Translations under genes and position numbers: made by a program
Shown here: positions 1 to 8,559 of the stretch, in pieces
Layout of the letters: every line of letters starts with the position of its first letter
How positions within the stretch are numbered: the first letter of the stretch is position 1
Notes under the pieces: model-generated
What the model was told of the DNA's origin: nothing
Databases searched by the model: none
What the model saw: only the letters and a program-made list of their open reading frames with translations
Source of the DNA: CAVYGM01 sp963768025
GTDB lineage: Bacteria; Bacteroidota; Bacteroidia; Cytophagales; Spirosomataceae
Length of the DNA stretch: 64,000 nucleotides
Assembly: GCA_963768025.1 (NCBI GenBank)
Contig: CAVYGM010000026.1
Span: forward strand, 124,001 to 188,000
Direction: 5' to 3'

Positions 1-663
1 CACATTTTCGAAGGGCCACTCCGGGTGTCTTCCCTCCGCAGCCTGGGAGCCTACGGCAATATCTTTGCCATCGAGTCCTTTATGGACGAACTAGCGGTGG
101 TAGCCAAACGCGACCCGCTCCAGTTCCGGTTGGCGCACTCAACCGATGAACGGGCCATTGCCGTCATGACCAAGCTGCAAGCCATGATACATGACGTGAA
201 GCCGGGTCCTGGGGAAGGAATTGGCGTTGCTTTTTCAAGATATAAAAATACGGCCAGCTACTGTGCCGTTGCGGCGAAAGTAGCCGTGAATAAAGCTTCC
301 GGCGCGGTGAATGTCCAGCAAATGTGGGCGGTGATTGATGCCGGGGAAACCGTTAATCTGGATGGGTTGATTAATCAAACCGAGGGGGGACTTATTCAAT
401 CAGCCAGTTGGACACTTAACGAGGAAGTAAAATACGATAAGACCCATATCAGCTCCCGCGATTGGACTTCTTATCCCATCATCCGGTATAGCGAGGTACC
501 CCTCGTGGAAGTAGCCGTTATTCAGCACTTGGAACTTGATCCGCTCGGAGGCGGAGAGGCCGCGCAAGGTCCTACCTCCGCTGCTATAACCAACGCCATT
601 TTTCGGGCTTGTGGTAAGCGCATCCGACACCTTCCGGTTCGTGCGGAAGAAGTAGCGGGCTAG
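1..663 (+). CDS. Molybdopterin-binding subunit of a xanthine dehydrogenase-family oxidoreductase, C-terminal fragment
   Basis: The frame is open from base 1, so the gene starts to the left of the window and only the last 220 or so residues are here. They match the C-terminal end of the large, molybdenum-binding subunit of molybdenum hydroxylases (xanthine dehydrogenase / isoquinoline 1-oxidoreductase beta type). Visible landmarks are RSLGAYGNIFAIESFMDELA near the left edge, the region around GLINQTEGGLIQ, and GGGEAAQGPTSAAITNAIF near the end, which sits where the family has its GxGE catalytic glutamate segment. The protein would oxidise an aldehyde or N-heterocycle using Moco, with electrons passing to a [2Fe-2S] partner. 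Neither that partner nor an FAD subunit is in the window, so the substrate is open. The next gene starts 37 bases downstream on the same strand. Confidence 0.85.
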   Translation, partial: HIFEGPLRVSSLRSLGAYGNIFAIESFMDELAVVAKRDPLQFRLAHSTDERAIAVMTKLQAMIHDVKPGPGEGIGVAFSRYKNTASYCAVAAKVAVNKASGAVNVQQMWAVIDAGETVNLDGLINQTEGGLIQSASWTLNEEVKYDKTHISSRDWTSYPIIRYSEVPLVEVAVIQHLELDPLGGGEAAQGPTSAAITNAIFRACGKRIRHLPVRAEEVAG

Positions 664-700
664 CCTGTTTAATTTAATCCTAACCTTCTTCCAATACACA

Positions 701-1597
701 ATGTCTATCAAAACCAATCACCTGATGGCGGGCCTTTTCCTGCTACTGTGCCTATGTACCTGCCGCCTTTCTTTTGCCCAAACTCCGGCCCAACCGATTC
801 GGATTATCATGATTGGGGCGCACCCGGACGACTGTGATTTGAAGGGTGGGGGTACTGCCGCGTTGTTGTCTTCTCTTGGGCATGCGGTAAAGTTTGTGGC
901 CGTTACCAACGGCGACGCGGGACACCAGTCTATGAAGGGAGCCGCATTGGCAAAACGCCGTCTGGCGGAGGCCAAAGAGGCCGGTAAACGCTTCGGCGTG
1001 ACCTATGATGTACTGGATAATCACGACGGCGAATTACTGCCTACCTTGGATGTAAGGCTACAAATAATCAAAAAAATTAGGGAGTGGGATGCCGATGTGG
1101 TCATTGCCCCCCGGCCAAACGATTACCATCCCGACCACCGCTATACGGGTGTGCTGGTGCAGGATGCAGCCTATATGGTGGCCGTTCCGAACGTAGCTCC
1201 GGAAACACCTAGGCTCAAAAAGAACCCAATTTTTCTGTATTTCCAGGATCATTTTCAGCGTCCCAATCCCTTTCGACCCGACGTGGCCATTGACATAAGC
1301 CCGGTGTTCGGAAAGAAAATCCACGCGCTGGACGCGCATCAATCGCAGGTATATGAATGGTTGCCTTGGATTGGTGGATTTCTCGACAAGGTCCCTACCA
1401 ATAAGGCGGATCAGGAAAAATGGCTGGCAGAAAACCGAACGGTAAAGATCAGCCCGGAGGTACGGACGGCTTTGGAAAAATGGTACGGAAAAGATAAGGC
1501 GGCTCAGGTACAACACGCCGAGGCGTTTGAGGTGTGTGAGTACGGCGCCCGACCTAGTGATGAAGATTTGAAACGACTGTTTCCGATGATGAAATAG
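701..1597 (+). CDS. Exported PIG-L (LmbE) family deacetylase
   Basis: A 298-residue protein of the PIG-L/LmbE zinc deacetylase family. Residues 1-27 form a signal peptide with a Leu/Cys-rich core ending in SFAQ, so the enzyme should act in the periplasm or beyond. The zinc-binding motif GAHPDDCDLKGGG begins at residue 39 (His41, Asp43, Asp44 are the usual ligand and catalytic positions), and the second motif HPDHRYTG follows near residue 145. Family members remove N-acetyl groups from sugars such as GlcNAc-lipids or glycoconjugates. The substrate of this one cannot be read from the sequence. It may share a transcript with the upstream molybdoenzyme fragment, and a strong hairpin follows the stop codon. 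Confidence 0.88.
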   Translation: MSIKTNHLMAGLFLLLCLCTCRLSFAQTPAQPIRIIMIGAHPDDCDLKGGGTAALLSSLGHAVKFVAVTNGDAGHQSMKGAALAKRRLAEAKEAGKRFGVTYDVLDNHDGELLPTLDVRLQIIKKIREWDADVVIAPRPNDYHPDHRYTGVLVQDAAYMVAVPNVAPETPRLKKNPIFLYFQDHFQRPNPFRPDVAIDISPVFGKKIHALDAHQSQVYEWLPWIGGFLDKVPTNKADQEKWLAENRTVKISPEVRTALEKWYGKDKAAQVQHAEAFEVCEYGARPSDEDLKRLFPMMK

Positions 1598-1629
1598 GGG
1601 GGCTGAGGATGCCCGGAGAAGTATGATAA

Positions 1630-1660
1630 ACTTCCCGAAAGCAGAAAGCTTTCGGGAAGT
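1630..1660. terminator. Hairpin between convergent genes
   Basis: A perfect 13-bp inverted repeat (1630-1642 with 1648-1660) with a 5-base loop lies between the stop codons of the PIG-L gene (+) and the zinc protease (-). Its position and symmetry suit a bidirectional terminator, although neither side has a long T run. Confidence 0.6.
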
Positions 1661-1673
1661 CTTGAAAAAGCGA

Positions 1674-4165
1674 TTATTCTTTTGGGTCCAAAATTTTCTC
1701 CACCCGTACCAGGGCATCCTGCAAGTGATACTTCATCATGGTATCTTTTGTAGCGGGAATAGCCTTCTTGATATCGGCCTGAAGCTGGATCAATTCTCCC
1801 CGCACTACCGCCCGGATATCCGACTGGCTGATGCGTACGGGTGCGTAATTTACAAAGCTCCTGGCGCTGGCTGGAACTGCCGCCGGCTCTTTGGTCATGA
1901 GGAAATCCAGGCGATCCAGGTAGGCCCGCTGCAAATTCCGCCGGTAGGTGTCCGCTGTTTGGCTGGTTCGGAGCTCGGTCCAGATACCGCCCCGCAATTC
2001 ACTCATCATATCCAGTAAAGCGTACGATTTGGTTCCATTCAAAGTCTGGTTTTCAATCAGACGGGCCATGCGGCTGGGGTCCAGGAGGTTGTTCAATACG
2101 CGCTCCTGCGCTCCCCTAATGCGTTCTACCATACCTACCCCTTCGAAGCGGCTCAAAAGATCGGTATCAATCATCCAGGTAGGAGTTTTGAAGGCCTGGT
2201 TGATGATAAAATCCACGGCCCGCTTTTGTTTTTCTTTCTCTACGTGGGTGTACACAGCCCCTTCCTGATCAAAGGTCTTGTAGGTTTCGTAAATTCCCCC
2301 CACATTGCTGGCCACGTGGCCCATGTACCTATTCCACTGGCCAAGTACCTGTCCGTACAATTCTTCCAGGTTGTCAAAAGTTTTCCCTTTTTCGTTTGTC
2401 CAGGTCATCAGGTTAGGCAGAATTCTTTTCAAGTTCTGAATTCCGTACTCACTTGACTTCATGGCATCATCCCCAATATCCTCGGTTTGTGAGCGAGGGT
2501 CCGTGGGGTTGGAGGTCTGCCTACCATACCGGTACATCGGGTCGTTGGCCCGTTCCATCGCCCAGGCGTCCAGGATGGCTTTTTCTTCATCAGGTGTTTT
2601 GGCTTTGGTAATCGGGCGGTAGCCCCATTCAATGGCGTATTTGTCGTAAGGACCTACGTTAGGCATCAGAGACACCCCCGCATCGCCGGGCTGGGCCACG
2701 TAATTGAAACGCGCATAGTCCATGATGGAGGGCGATACGTTGTATTTTTGGGTAAAACTGGCCGAGCGCAGGGAATCTACCGGATAGGCAGCACTGGCAC
2801 CCATGTTGTGCGGCAGGCCCAGGGTGTGTCCTACCTCGTGGGAAGACACGAACCGGATCAGACGGCCCATCACTTCGTCCTTAAATTTGGGCGTGCGGGC
2901 ATCGGGATTGATCGCGGCGGTCTGGATAAAAAACCAGTTGCGGATGAGGTTCATGACGTTGTGGTACCAGCCAATGTCGCTTTCCAGGATTTCGCCGGAG
3001 CGGGGATCGTGCACGTTGGGTCCATAGGCATTCTGCACGTCCGAGGCAAAATACCGCACCACTGAGTAGCGCACATCTTCGGGACTGAACTCGGGATCTT
3101 CCTCTTTGGTAGGCGGATACTTGCACAAGATTGCATTCTTAAAACCAGCCTGCTCGAAGGCCGCCTGCCAGTCCTCTACGCCCTGTTTGATGTAAGGCCT
3201 CCACTTCTCGGGAGTAGCCGGATCAATGTAATACACGATGGGCTTGATGGGTTCTACCAGCTCACCACGTTCAAAAGCAGCCTTGTCTTTTGGTTCGAGC
3301 CGCCAGCGGACAATATACTCGCGTTGATCGGCCTTTTGTTCGTCCAAGCCATAGTCATTTTGCTGAACCGAAAAATACCCTACTCGCTGGTCTTTCAACC
3401 GGGGCATCATGGGCTTCTTGGGCAGCAGGATCAGCGAGTGGTTTAATTCAAGCGAAATGGAGCCCGTCTCTGAGGTAGAAGGAGCCTCCGTGGCGTTGTA
3501 CGTGACAATGTTTCTAGCCTCAATATTCAGCGGAAAACTGCGGATGGTATCCACAAAAGTACGCTTGGCATCCAGCGAGCTCACTTTGTATTGGGTGCGT
3601 CGGCGTTGTTCAAGCCCCAGCAGCTTCACATCGGTGTTAAATAGTTCGCCAATCTCAATGACCGTTCCTGTACTGTCAGTCTTATTGGCTTTTACCTCAA
3701 AAGAGGCCACAATTGGCTCAAAATTGGAATTCTTTACTGCCTGATAAATGGGTAACTCCTCACTGGCTACATTGCGATAGGATATCACCCGTAGGAGTAC
3801 TTTTTTGTCTTTCATTTCCCATTTTACCACCGAGGTGTTCAATTCCTCACCGCCGTAGCCTATGTTATCGGCGGTTTTGGATATACGCGACACCAGCAGC
3901 ATTTCGCGGTTGAAGAGGGAATCAGGAATTTCGTAAAAGTACGAGTCATCTACTTTATGAACCTTAAAAAGGCCAGCGTCCGATATGGCTTTAGAGGTTA
4001 TGACTTCTTTGTAGGGTTTGGGGCCTTTTGCCGCAGGAGTGGCTGGTTTGGCAGCAGCGGTAGGTGCCTGCGCGGGCTGGTTTTTCTTTTTCTTATTTTG
4101 TGCCTGGCTTTCCGGGCCAGATGCATCCCCAAAAGCAGGAGCAGGACAGGAATAATTTTTTGCAT
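1674..4165 (-). CDS. Exported zinc-dependent metalloprotease (DUF5117/DUF4953-type), frameshifted near the signal peptide
   Basis: A large protein of about 830 residues of the Bacteroidota zinc metalloprotease family with DUF5118/DUF5117/DUF4953 architecture. The metzincin-type motif HEVGHTLGLPH (HExxHxxxxxH, coded around 2805-2845) supplies the zinc ligands and catalytic Glu. The frame is open downstream of 4128 but has no good start. An ATG at 4165 in another frame gives a clear signal peptide (MQKIIPVLLLLLG), which joins to the main frame by a one-base change near a CCCC-AAAA run at about 4124-4132. The mature N-terminus is a Lys/Pro/Ala-rich linker. I infer a secreted peptidase whose substrate is unknown. 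The frame break is more likely a sequencing error than a mutation, because the remaining 800 residues are intact. Confidence 0.85.
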
Positions 4166-4203
4166 AAAGGATAACAGATGAATGAAGTATAGTAAATGAA
4201 ACT

Positions 4204-4225
4204 CTAAATATACTACTATATTTAG
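4204..4225. promoter_or_regulatory. AT-rich palindrome between divergent genes
   Basis: A perfect 9-bp inverted repeat (4204-4212 with 4217-4225, loop CTAC) lies in the AT-rich 177-base space between the divergent zinc protease and NAD(P)-binding genes. A second, weaker repeat is at 4283-4301. The position suits an operator, but no regulator can be named, and AT-rich DNA makes chance palindromes likelier. Confidence 0.3.
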
Positions 4226-4342
4226 TGAAACGATAATTGTGAAAACATATAAATATTGTTTTGTTTCTTACGCTGTACCAAAAATTTTCTATTGGAAAAT
4301 TATCTATAAATTACCGGTTCACCGGGTAAATCTCCTCACAAT

Positions 4343-5002
4343 ATGAACGAAACGAATCTAAAAACCGCCCTGGTGGTGGGAGGTACAGGCTTAATAGGAA
4401 AGCAGCTAGTCGAGCAGTTATTAAGTTCCAAGGCCTATAAAGAGGTGAGGGTATTGGGCAGAAGACCAATGGGGATAAGCCACCCTGCCTTGGTAGAAAT
4501 CACGTATAACTTTAAGCAACCGGACGCCTCCCAAGTGCTGGGGGACGATGTGTACTGTTGCTTGGGAACCACTATGAAAAAAGCGGGTTCTAAGGAGGCG
4601 TTTTTTGCGGTAGATTATGAGTATCCCCTCCAAATTGCCCGCTTTGCCAAGCAAAATGGGGCTTCCAGCTACCTGATTGTTTCCTCCATGGGGGCCAACC
4701 CGGAATCCACTTTTTTTTATAACCGGGTAAAAGGCGAGGTTGAGGAAGACCTGCAGCTGCTGCACTTTTCCAGTCTCCATATTTTTCGCCCTTCGCTGCT
4801 GTTGGGAGAAAGGGATGAAAAACGGTTGGGCGAAAAAATTGGCGAATCGGTGATGCGTTTCCTCAAACCAGTTTTGGTGGGTCAGTTGAAAAAATACCAG
4901 CCCATTGAGGCTGCCAAAGTAGCCAATGCGATGGTGGTACTTGCCCAATCGAATGCGAAAGGAGTATATATTCATGAATCTGATAAAATTCAGAAGTACT
5001 AA
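4343..5002 (+). CDS. NAD(P)-binding Rossmann-fold oxidoreductase (atypical SDR, HTATIP2-like)
   Basis: A 219-residue atypical short-chain dehydrogenase-like protein. The N-terminal GGTGLIGKQLVEQLL (about residues 14-28) is a GxxGxxG dinucleotide-binding motif following a beta strand. Segments such as DDVYCCLGTT, SSMGANP and FFYNRVKGEVE follow the order seen in HTATIP2/NAD(P)H-binding family members. The usual Tyr-xxx-Lys pair is replaced by a YNRVKGEVE-like segment, as in the atypical group. No signal peptide is present, so the protein is cytosolic. Substrate unknown. Its stop codon overlaps the start of the next gene as TAATG, which points to translational coupling. Confidence 0.75.
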   Translation: MNETNLKTALVVGGTGLIGKQLVEQLLSSKAYKEVRVLGRRPMGISHPALVEITYNFKQPDASQVLGDDVYCCLGTTMKKAGSKEAFFAVDYEYPLQIARFAKQNGASSYLIVSSMGANPESTFFYNRVKGEVEEDLQLLHFSSLHIFRPSLLLGERDEKRLGEKIGESVMRFLKPVLVGQLKKYQPIEAAKVANAMVVLAQSNAKGVYIHESDKIQKY

Positions 5003-5439
5003 TGGATGTATCCGTGAGAAAAGCCCTGCCCTCGGATGAGGAAGTACTGTATGGGATGCTGTGCGACCTTGAAAGCGAAGTCCTTCCGCGTGGTTCCTTT
5101 GCCACAGTTTACCACTCAAATCTGGGAAATGAGAAAATTGGGTATTTTATTGCCGAACTAGGAGGAGAGGCCATCGGGATGGTTAGTTGCCACGTGCAAC
5201 TATTGCTGCATCATGCGGCTGCGGTAGGGGAGATCCAGGAAATGTACGTAGATCCGGCCTTGCGTTCCCAGGGAATCGGGAAGGCGTTGGTGCGGGCAGT
5301 ACAAGATTTTGCCGAACAGCTCGGGGCGCATCAGGTGGAAGTTACCTCCAACAAGCTGAGGAATGACACCCACCGGTTTTATGAACGGGAGGGGTTTCTA
5401 AAATCCCACGATAAGCTGGTTTGGAAAGGGGATAGGTAA
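5002..5439 (+). CDS. GNAT family N-acetyltransferase
   Basis: A 145-residue acetyltransferase of the GNAT fold. The acetyl-CoA pyrophosphate-binding segment RSQGIGKALVRAV (Q/RxxGxG/A) lies near residues 90-102, preceded by the strand EIQEMYVDPALR and followed by the C-terminal RFYEREGF motif. It is closest in appearance to aminoglycoside- or small-molecule-type GNATs, but the acceptor cannot be predicted. The start is fixed by the TAATG overlap with the upstream oxidoreductase gene. Confidence 0.85.
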   Translation: MDVSVRKALPSDEEVLYGMLCDLESEVLPRGSFATVYHSNLGNEKIGYFIAELGGEAIGMVSCHVQLLLHHAAAVGEIQEMYVDPALRSQGIGKALVRAVQDFAEQLGAHQVEVTSNKLRNDTHRFYEREGFLKSHDKLVWKGDR

Positions 5440-5444
5440 ACAAA

Positions 5445-5473
5445 AAAGAGTACCCCAAAATGAAGTACTCTTT
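5445..5473. terminator. Bidirectional terminator hairpin
   Basis: A 9-bp perfect stem (5445-5453 with 5465-5473) has A residues at its left edge and T residues at its right edge, so either strand carries a short U tract. It separates the GNAT gene (+) from the small secreted-protein gene (-). Confidence 0.7.
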
Positions 5474-5507
5474 CCAACTACCCTAAACCTTCAACTAACT
5501 ATGATCT

Positions 5508-5960
5508 TTAATATCGCCGCTGAACCATGCGGTCCCTTTCGCGTTCATTGTCAATTTTCTCATACCGGATACCTTTCACCAGGTTCTGCAAATCCTGGGT
5601 AATTTCTCGGGTTTCGCGCGAGGTTAGCCGTCCGTTCGAAACGGAACGCCGCTCCTTCACACTAATTCGCTCGTATTCGCTCAGGAGCCGGATGGCCTCT
5701 TGGGAGGTAAGGCTTCCATTGGCGATCCCGTCGGCAATGCGCCCGCGGGCCTCGCGCTGCAAATCATTAATCAATAAGGCTTCCTGGCGGTCTCTGTCGG
5801 GCAAACGAGTGTCGTTACGTCCAGTGTCGTACCGTCCGTTGTTGTACCTTCTGTCATCGTAATTTCCCTTCTCAGGATACCCATTTTTTCCGTAACCCTG
5901 GGCAAAAGAACCCGTGGCAATAAATAAAAGGAAGGCTGCAGCGGTGATTGTTTTTTTCAT
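5508..5960 (-). CDS. Small secreted charged protein of unknown function
   Basis: A 150-residue protein I cannot assign to a family. Residues 1-20 are a clear signal peptide (MKKTITAAAFLLFIATGSFA, cleavage before Q). Then comes a low-complexity stretch rich in Gly, Tyr, Asn, Asp and Arg with repeated YNNGRYDTGRNDT-like units. The C-terminal half is predicted helical, with two similar SLTSQEAIRLL / RLTSRETREI segments that look like a duplicated helix-turn unit. The protein is probably periplasmic or surface exposed. It is transcribed alone between a terminator and a 186-base upstream spacer, which contains a perfect 12-bp palindrome at 6024-6035. Confidence 0.7.
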   Translation of the reverse strand: MKKTITAAAFLLFIATGSFAQGYGKNGYPEKGNYDDRRYNNGRYDTGRNDTRLPDRDRQEALLINDLQREARGRIADGIANGSLTSQEAIRLLSEYERISVKERRSVSNGRLTSRETREITQDLQNLVKGIRYEKIDNERERDRMVQRRY

Positions 5961-6146
5961 GGCTCTCTTTTTTTATGGTTTCGTAGGTTAGAGAGCCGCG
6001 GGTGGTTTCGGTTTAAAACCCACCTTGTTAACAAGTGTTAATGAATTGGAGGGATCAAAAACGTAAGCAAATCAGTAGAGTCGTGAAAAAACAGGAAGAT
6101 GTTTAGGAGCGTAACACAGGGTACCTCTGGAACAAAAATAGGAGGT

Positions 6147-6900
6147 TTAGGCGGCAGGTACCTGTTCATCCAGTATATTCTGGATGGCCGCCTGGGCGAG
6201 TTGAGCTACTTCTTCGGCGGTTTTTCCGGCGGGCTCTATACCGGGCAGCATGGTCCAGGACATCCGGGAAAAGGAGGTAAGTGGGAAACAACCCTTTGGG
6301 ATTAAAAGCACCGGTACCCTGAATGGCGATGGGTACCACCAGGGCGTCGGGGGATTTTTTGAGCAAGGCCGAGAGCCCACCGGCCTGGAAAGGCTTCATT
6401 TTGGATGAGGCCGAGCGGGTACCTTCCGGAAAAATCGCGGCGGCTCCTTTGGTATCGTGAATGCGTTTTCCTAATTGGGCGATTTCCACGATAGCCTGCT
6501 TTCCATCCTTTCGGTTGATGAGGGCGGCACCCCCCACGCGGAGATTGTAGGAAATGCCCGGAATTCCTCTGGCCAGTTCTATTTTGGAAACAAACAAGTG
6601 GGTGATAGGTACGGAGAAACCAGATCATGCCCGGAATATCGAACATACTCTGGTGATTGGCGGTAAAGATGATGGGACGATTTTCGGGTAAGTCAGCTCG
6701 TTTTTCGAAGTGAATGCTACTCCCCGTAAGGTACCAGCCGTAGGACAAGAAAAAAATTAAAGTAGTTGACTGATTTTTTATGGGCTTCATTGCCGAATAC
6801 GTTATAAGCCACCACCTGAACCGCGTGGAAAATCAAAAGCGTTAATCCAAAATAAATCAGGTAGATACGTGCTTAGTATATAATCCAGAACCTTTTTCAT
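6147..6900 (-). CDS. 1-acyl-sn-glycerol-3-phosphate acyltransferase (PlsC family), several frameshifts
   Basis: Reconstructed protein of about 250 residues of the PlsC/LPLAT family, which transfers an acyl chain to lysophosphatidic acid at the inner membrane. The start at 6900 gives MKKVLDYILST and leads into a hydrophobic anchor. The catalytic NHQSMFD (N/HxxxxD) and glycerophosphate-binding FPEGTRS motifs are both present but in different frames. Breaks occur at about 6868, 6745, 6600 and 6280, and homology-like sequence continues on each side. The C-terminus ends AAIQNILDEQVPAA. A TAnnTTTG-like box (reverse complement of 6916-6923) lies very close to the start. Four indels in 750 bases around conserved motifs argue for assembly errors. 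The divergent neighbour encodes a fatty acid desaturase, which suits a shared role in membrane lipids. Confidence 0.8.
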
Positions 6901-7020
6901 CAGTCGTTTTTTCGGCAAAAATACGGGATTTAGGAGTATTTTGCTGAAATTTGGTTATTATTACGTATCTTAAAGTAATATCACGAACTTTGTAAAAGTA
7001 CTTTATAAATTGAATTCAAT

Positions 7021-8004
7021 ATGCAAAATGAACTGTCAAACCAGCGTATAGAGGTAATGCAATTTATCGGTCAGGATCTGGATTCTATCCTGGTAGATTA
7101 TCTGAAACCGATCGATCAAAACTGGCAACCTTCTGACTTTCTGCCCGATTTTGCCTCCGAAAATTTTGCTTCAGAGGTAAAGTTGCTTCAGGAAAGTTGC
7201 CGCGAACTCCCTTATGATTATATAGCCGTGCTGATTGGGGATACCATTACCGAGGAAGCCTTGCCTACCTATGAATCGTGGTTGATGGATGTAGTGGGTG
7301 TGGATCAGGTAAACGACCCCAAAGGCTGGGCCCAGTGGGTACGCTCCTGGACGGCCGAGGAAAATCGCCACGGCGACCTGCTCAATAAGTACCTCTATCT
7401 GTCGGGACGGGTAAATATGCGGGCCATGGAAGTGTCGACCCAGTACCTCATCAGCGATGGGTTTGATATTGGAACCGGGCACGATCCCTACCGCAATTTC
7501 ATCTATACCTCCTTCCAGGAGCTGGCCACCAATGTATCCCACCGGCGGACGGCCACACTGGCCAAGCAGTTTGGGAATACCCACCTTTCCAAAATATGCG
7601 GCGTAATCGCCTCCGACGAGATGCGCCACGCCAAGGCCTACAAAGCTTTCGTTAGTCGGATTTTGGAGGTAGATGCCTCGGAATTGATGCTGGCGCTGGA
7701 AGACATGATGAGGAAAAAGATTGTGATGCCGGCGCATTTTTTACGCGAAACCGGGGTGAAAATGGGTGATACATTCTCGCACTTTTCCGATGCGGCCCAG
7801 CGACTAGGGGTGTACACGACCGTCGACTACATTGACATATTGGATTCGCTGCTTCAGGAGTGGCGGATTGAGCACCTGCGGGAGCTGAATGAAAAAGCCG
7901 AAAAGGCTCGGGATTACCTGCTGGCATTACCCTCCCGCCTACGCCGCGTGGCAGATCGGACCAAGGTACCCGAACTTGCCTACGAATTTAGCTGGATAGA
8001 CTGA
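7021..8004 (+). CDS. Soluble acyl-[acyl-carrier-protein] desaturase
   Basis: A 327-residue soluble di-iron desaturase of the stearoyl-ACP Delta9 type (type 2 fatty acid desaturase). The two iron-ligand motifs are complete: EENRH at residues 113-117 and DEMRH at 199-203. Further ligands fit the TITEEALPTYE region (about 76-85) and FQELATNVSHRR (about 165-176). The enzyme inserts a cis double bond into an ACP-bound acyl chain using O2 and ferredoxin, in the cytosol. It lacks membrane spans and a transit peptide, and its length is normal for bacterial members. It is divergent from the PlsC gene across 120 bases. I do not see a good promoter match in that spacer. Confidence 0.92.
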   Translation: MQNELSNQRIEVMQFIGQDLDSILVDYLKPIDQNWQPSDFLPDFASENFASEVKLLQESCRELPYDYIAVLIGDTITEEALPTYESWLMDVVGVDQVNDPKGWAQWVRSWTAEENRHGDLLNKYLYLSGRVNMRAMEVSTQYLISDGFDIGTGHDPYRNFIYTSFQELATNVSHRRTATLAKQFGNTHLSKICGVIASDEMRHAKAYKAFVSRILEVDASELMLALEDMMRKKIVMPAHFLRETGVKMGDTFSHFSDAAQRLGVYTTVDYIDILDSLLQEWRIEHLRELNEKAEKARDYLLALPSRLRRVADRTKVPELAYEFSWID

Positions 8005-8009
8005 TTACT

Positions 8010-8488
8010 ATGTATTGGATAATCAGCGAAGTCCTCTACCACGGAGGAGTACCTGGCTGCCATTGGGCTATTCAAAGAATACGTGTCCTCCCTTGATTTT
8101 GACCTGAGTTTTCAGAATTTCGACGAAGAACTGACGATCCTGCCCGGTTATGTACGGCCCGCCCACCGGCAGGCTGTACCTGGTGGAGTCGAACGGGGAG
8201 TACGTAGGATGCGCAGGCTTGCGACGGATCGAAAACGAGACTACCTGCGAGTTGAAACGCATGTACATTAAGCCTTCGCACCGAAAGTTGGGTATTGCCA
8301 AGGCCCTCATGGAGTCAGCCATCCAAACCGCCCGTGACCTTGGGTACACCACCATGAAGCTAGACACCATTGGCTACAAAATGCCCTTGGCAGTCAAGCT
8401 TTATACGTCCTTCGGCTTCCAGGAAACCACCCCCTACAACCACAACCCCCACGAGGGAGTGGTGTATTTTGAGAGAAATCTAAGGTAA
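8010..8488 (+). CDS. GNAT family N-acetyltransferase, two frameshifts
   Basis: About 159 residues when rebuilt from ATG 8010, which begins MYWIISEV only five bases after the desaturase stop. The frame breaks at about 8034 (an extra C gives ...EV-STTEEYLAAIGLF) and again at about 8146 (an extra base before MYGPPTGRLYLVE). Downstream the GNAT core is clear: CELKRMYIKPSHRKLGIAKA contains the RKLGIAKAL acetyl-CoA loop, and AVKLYTSFGFQE is the C-terminal motif. Substrate unknown. The short gap to the desaturase suggests co-transcription, without showing a functional link. I expect the gene is intact in the organism. Confidence 0.75.
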
Positions 8489-8501
8489 GGACAGGAGAAT
8501 C

Positions 8502-8553
8502 AATGATAGAATGATAGAATGGCAGTCCACAAAAATTCTATCATTCCATCATT
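8502..8553. terminator. Long hairpin between convergent genes
   Basis: A 19-base inverted repeat with one mismatch (8502-8520 with 8535-8553) lies between the acetyltransferase gene (+) and the glycosidase gene (-). The left arm itself holds a tandem ATGATAGA repeat. It is probably a bidirectional terminator. Confidence 0.55.
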
Positions 8554-8559
8554 CTTACA

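Noticed and set aside
8502..8553. ATGATAGA repeats as a short tandem repeat locus
   Set aside because: There are only two copies in each arm, and the arms pair as a hairpin between convergent genes, so a terminator explains them better.
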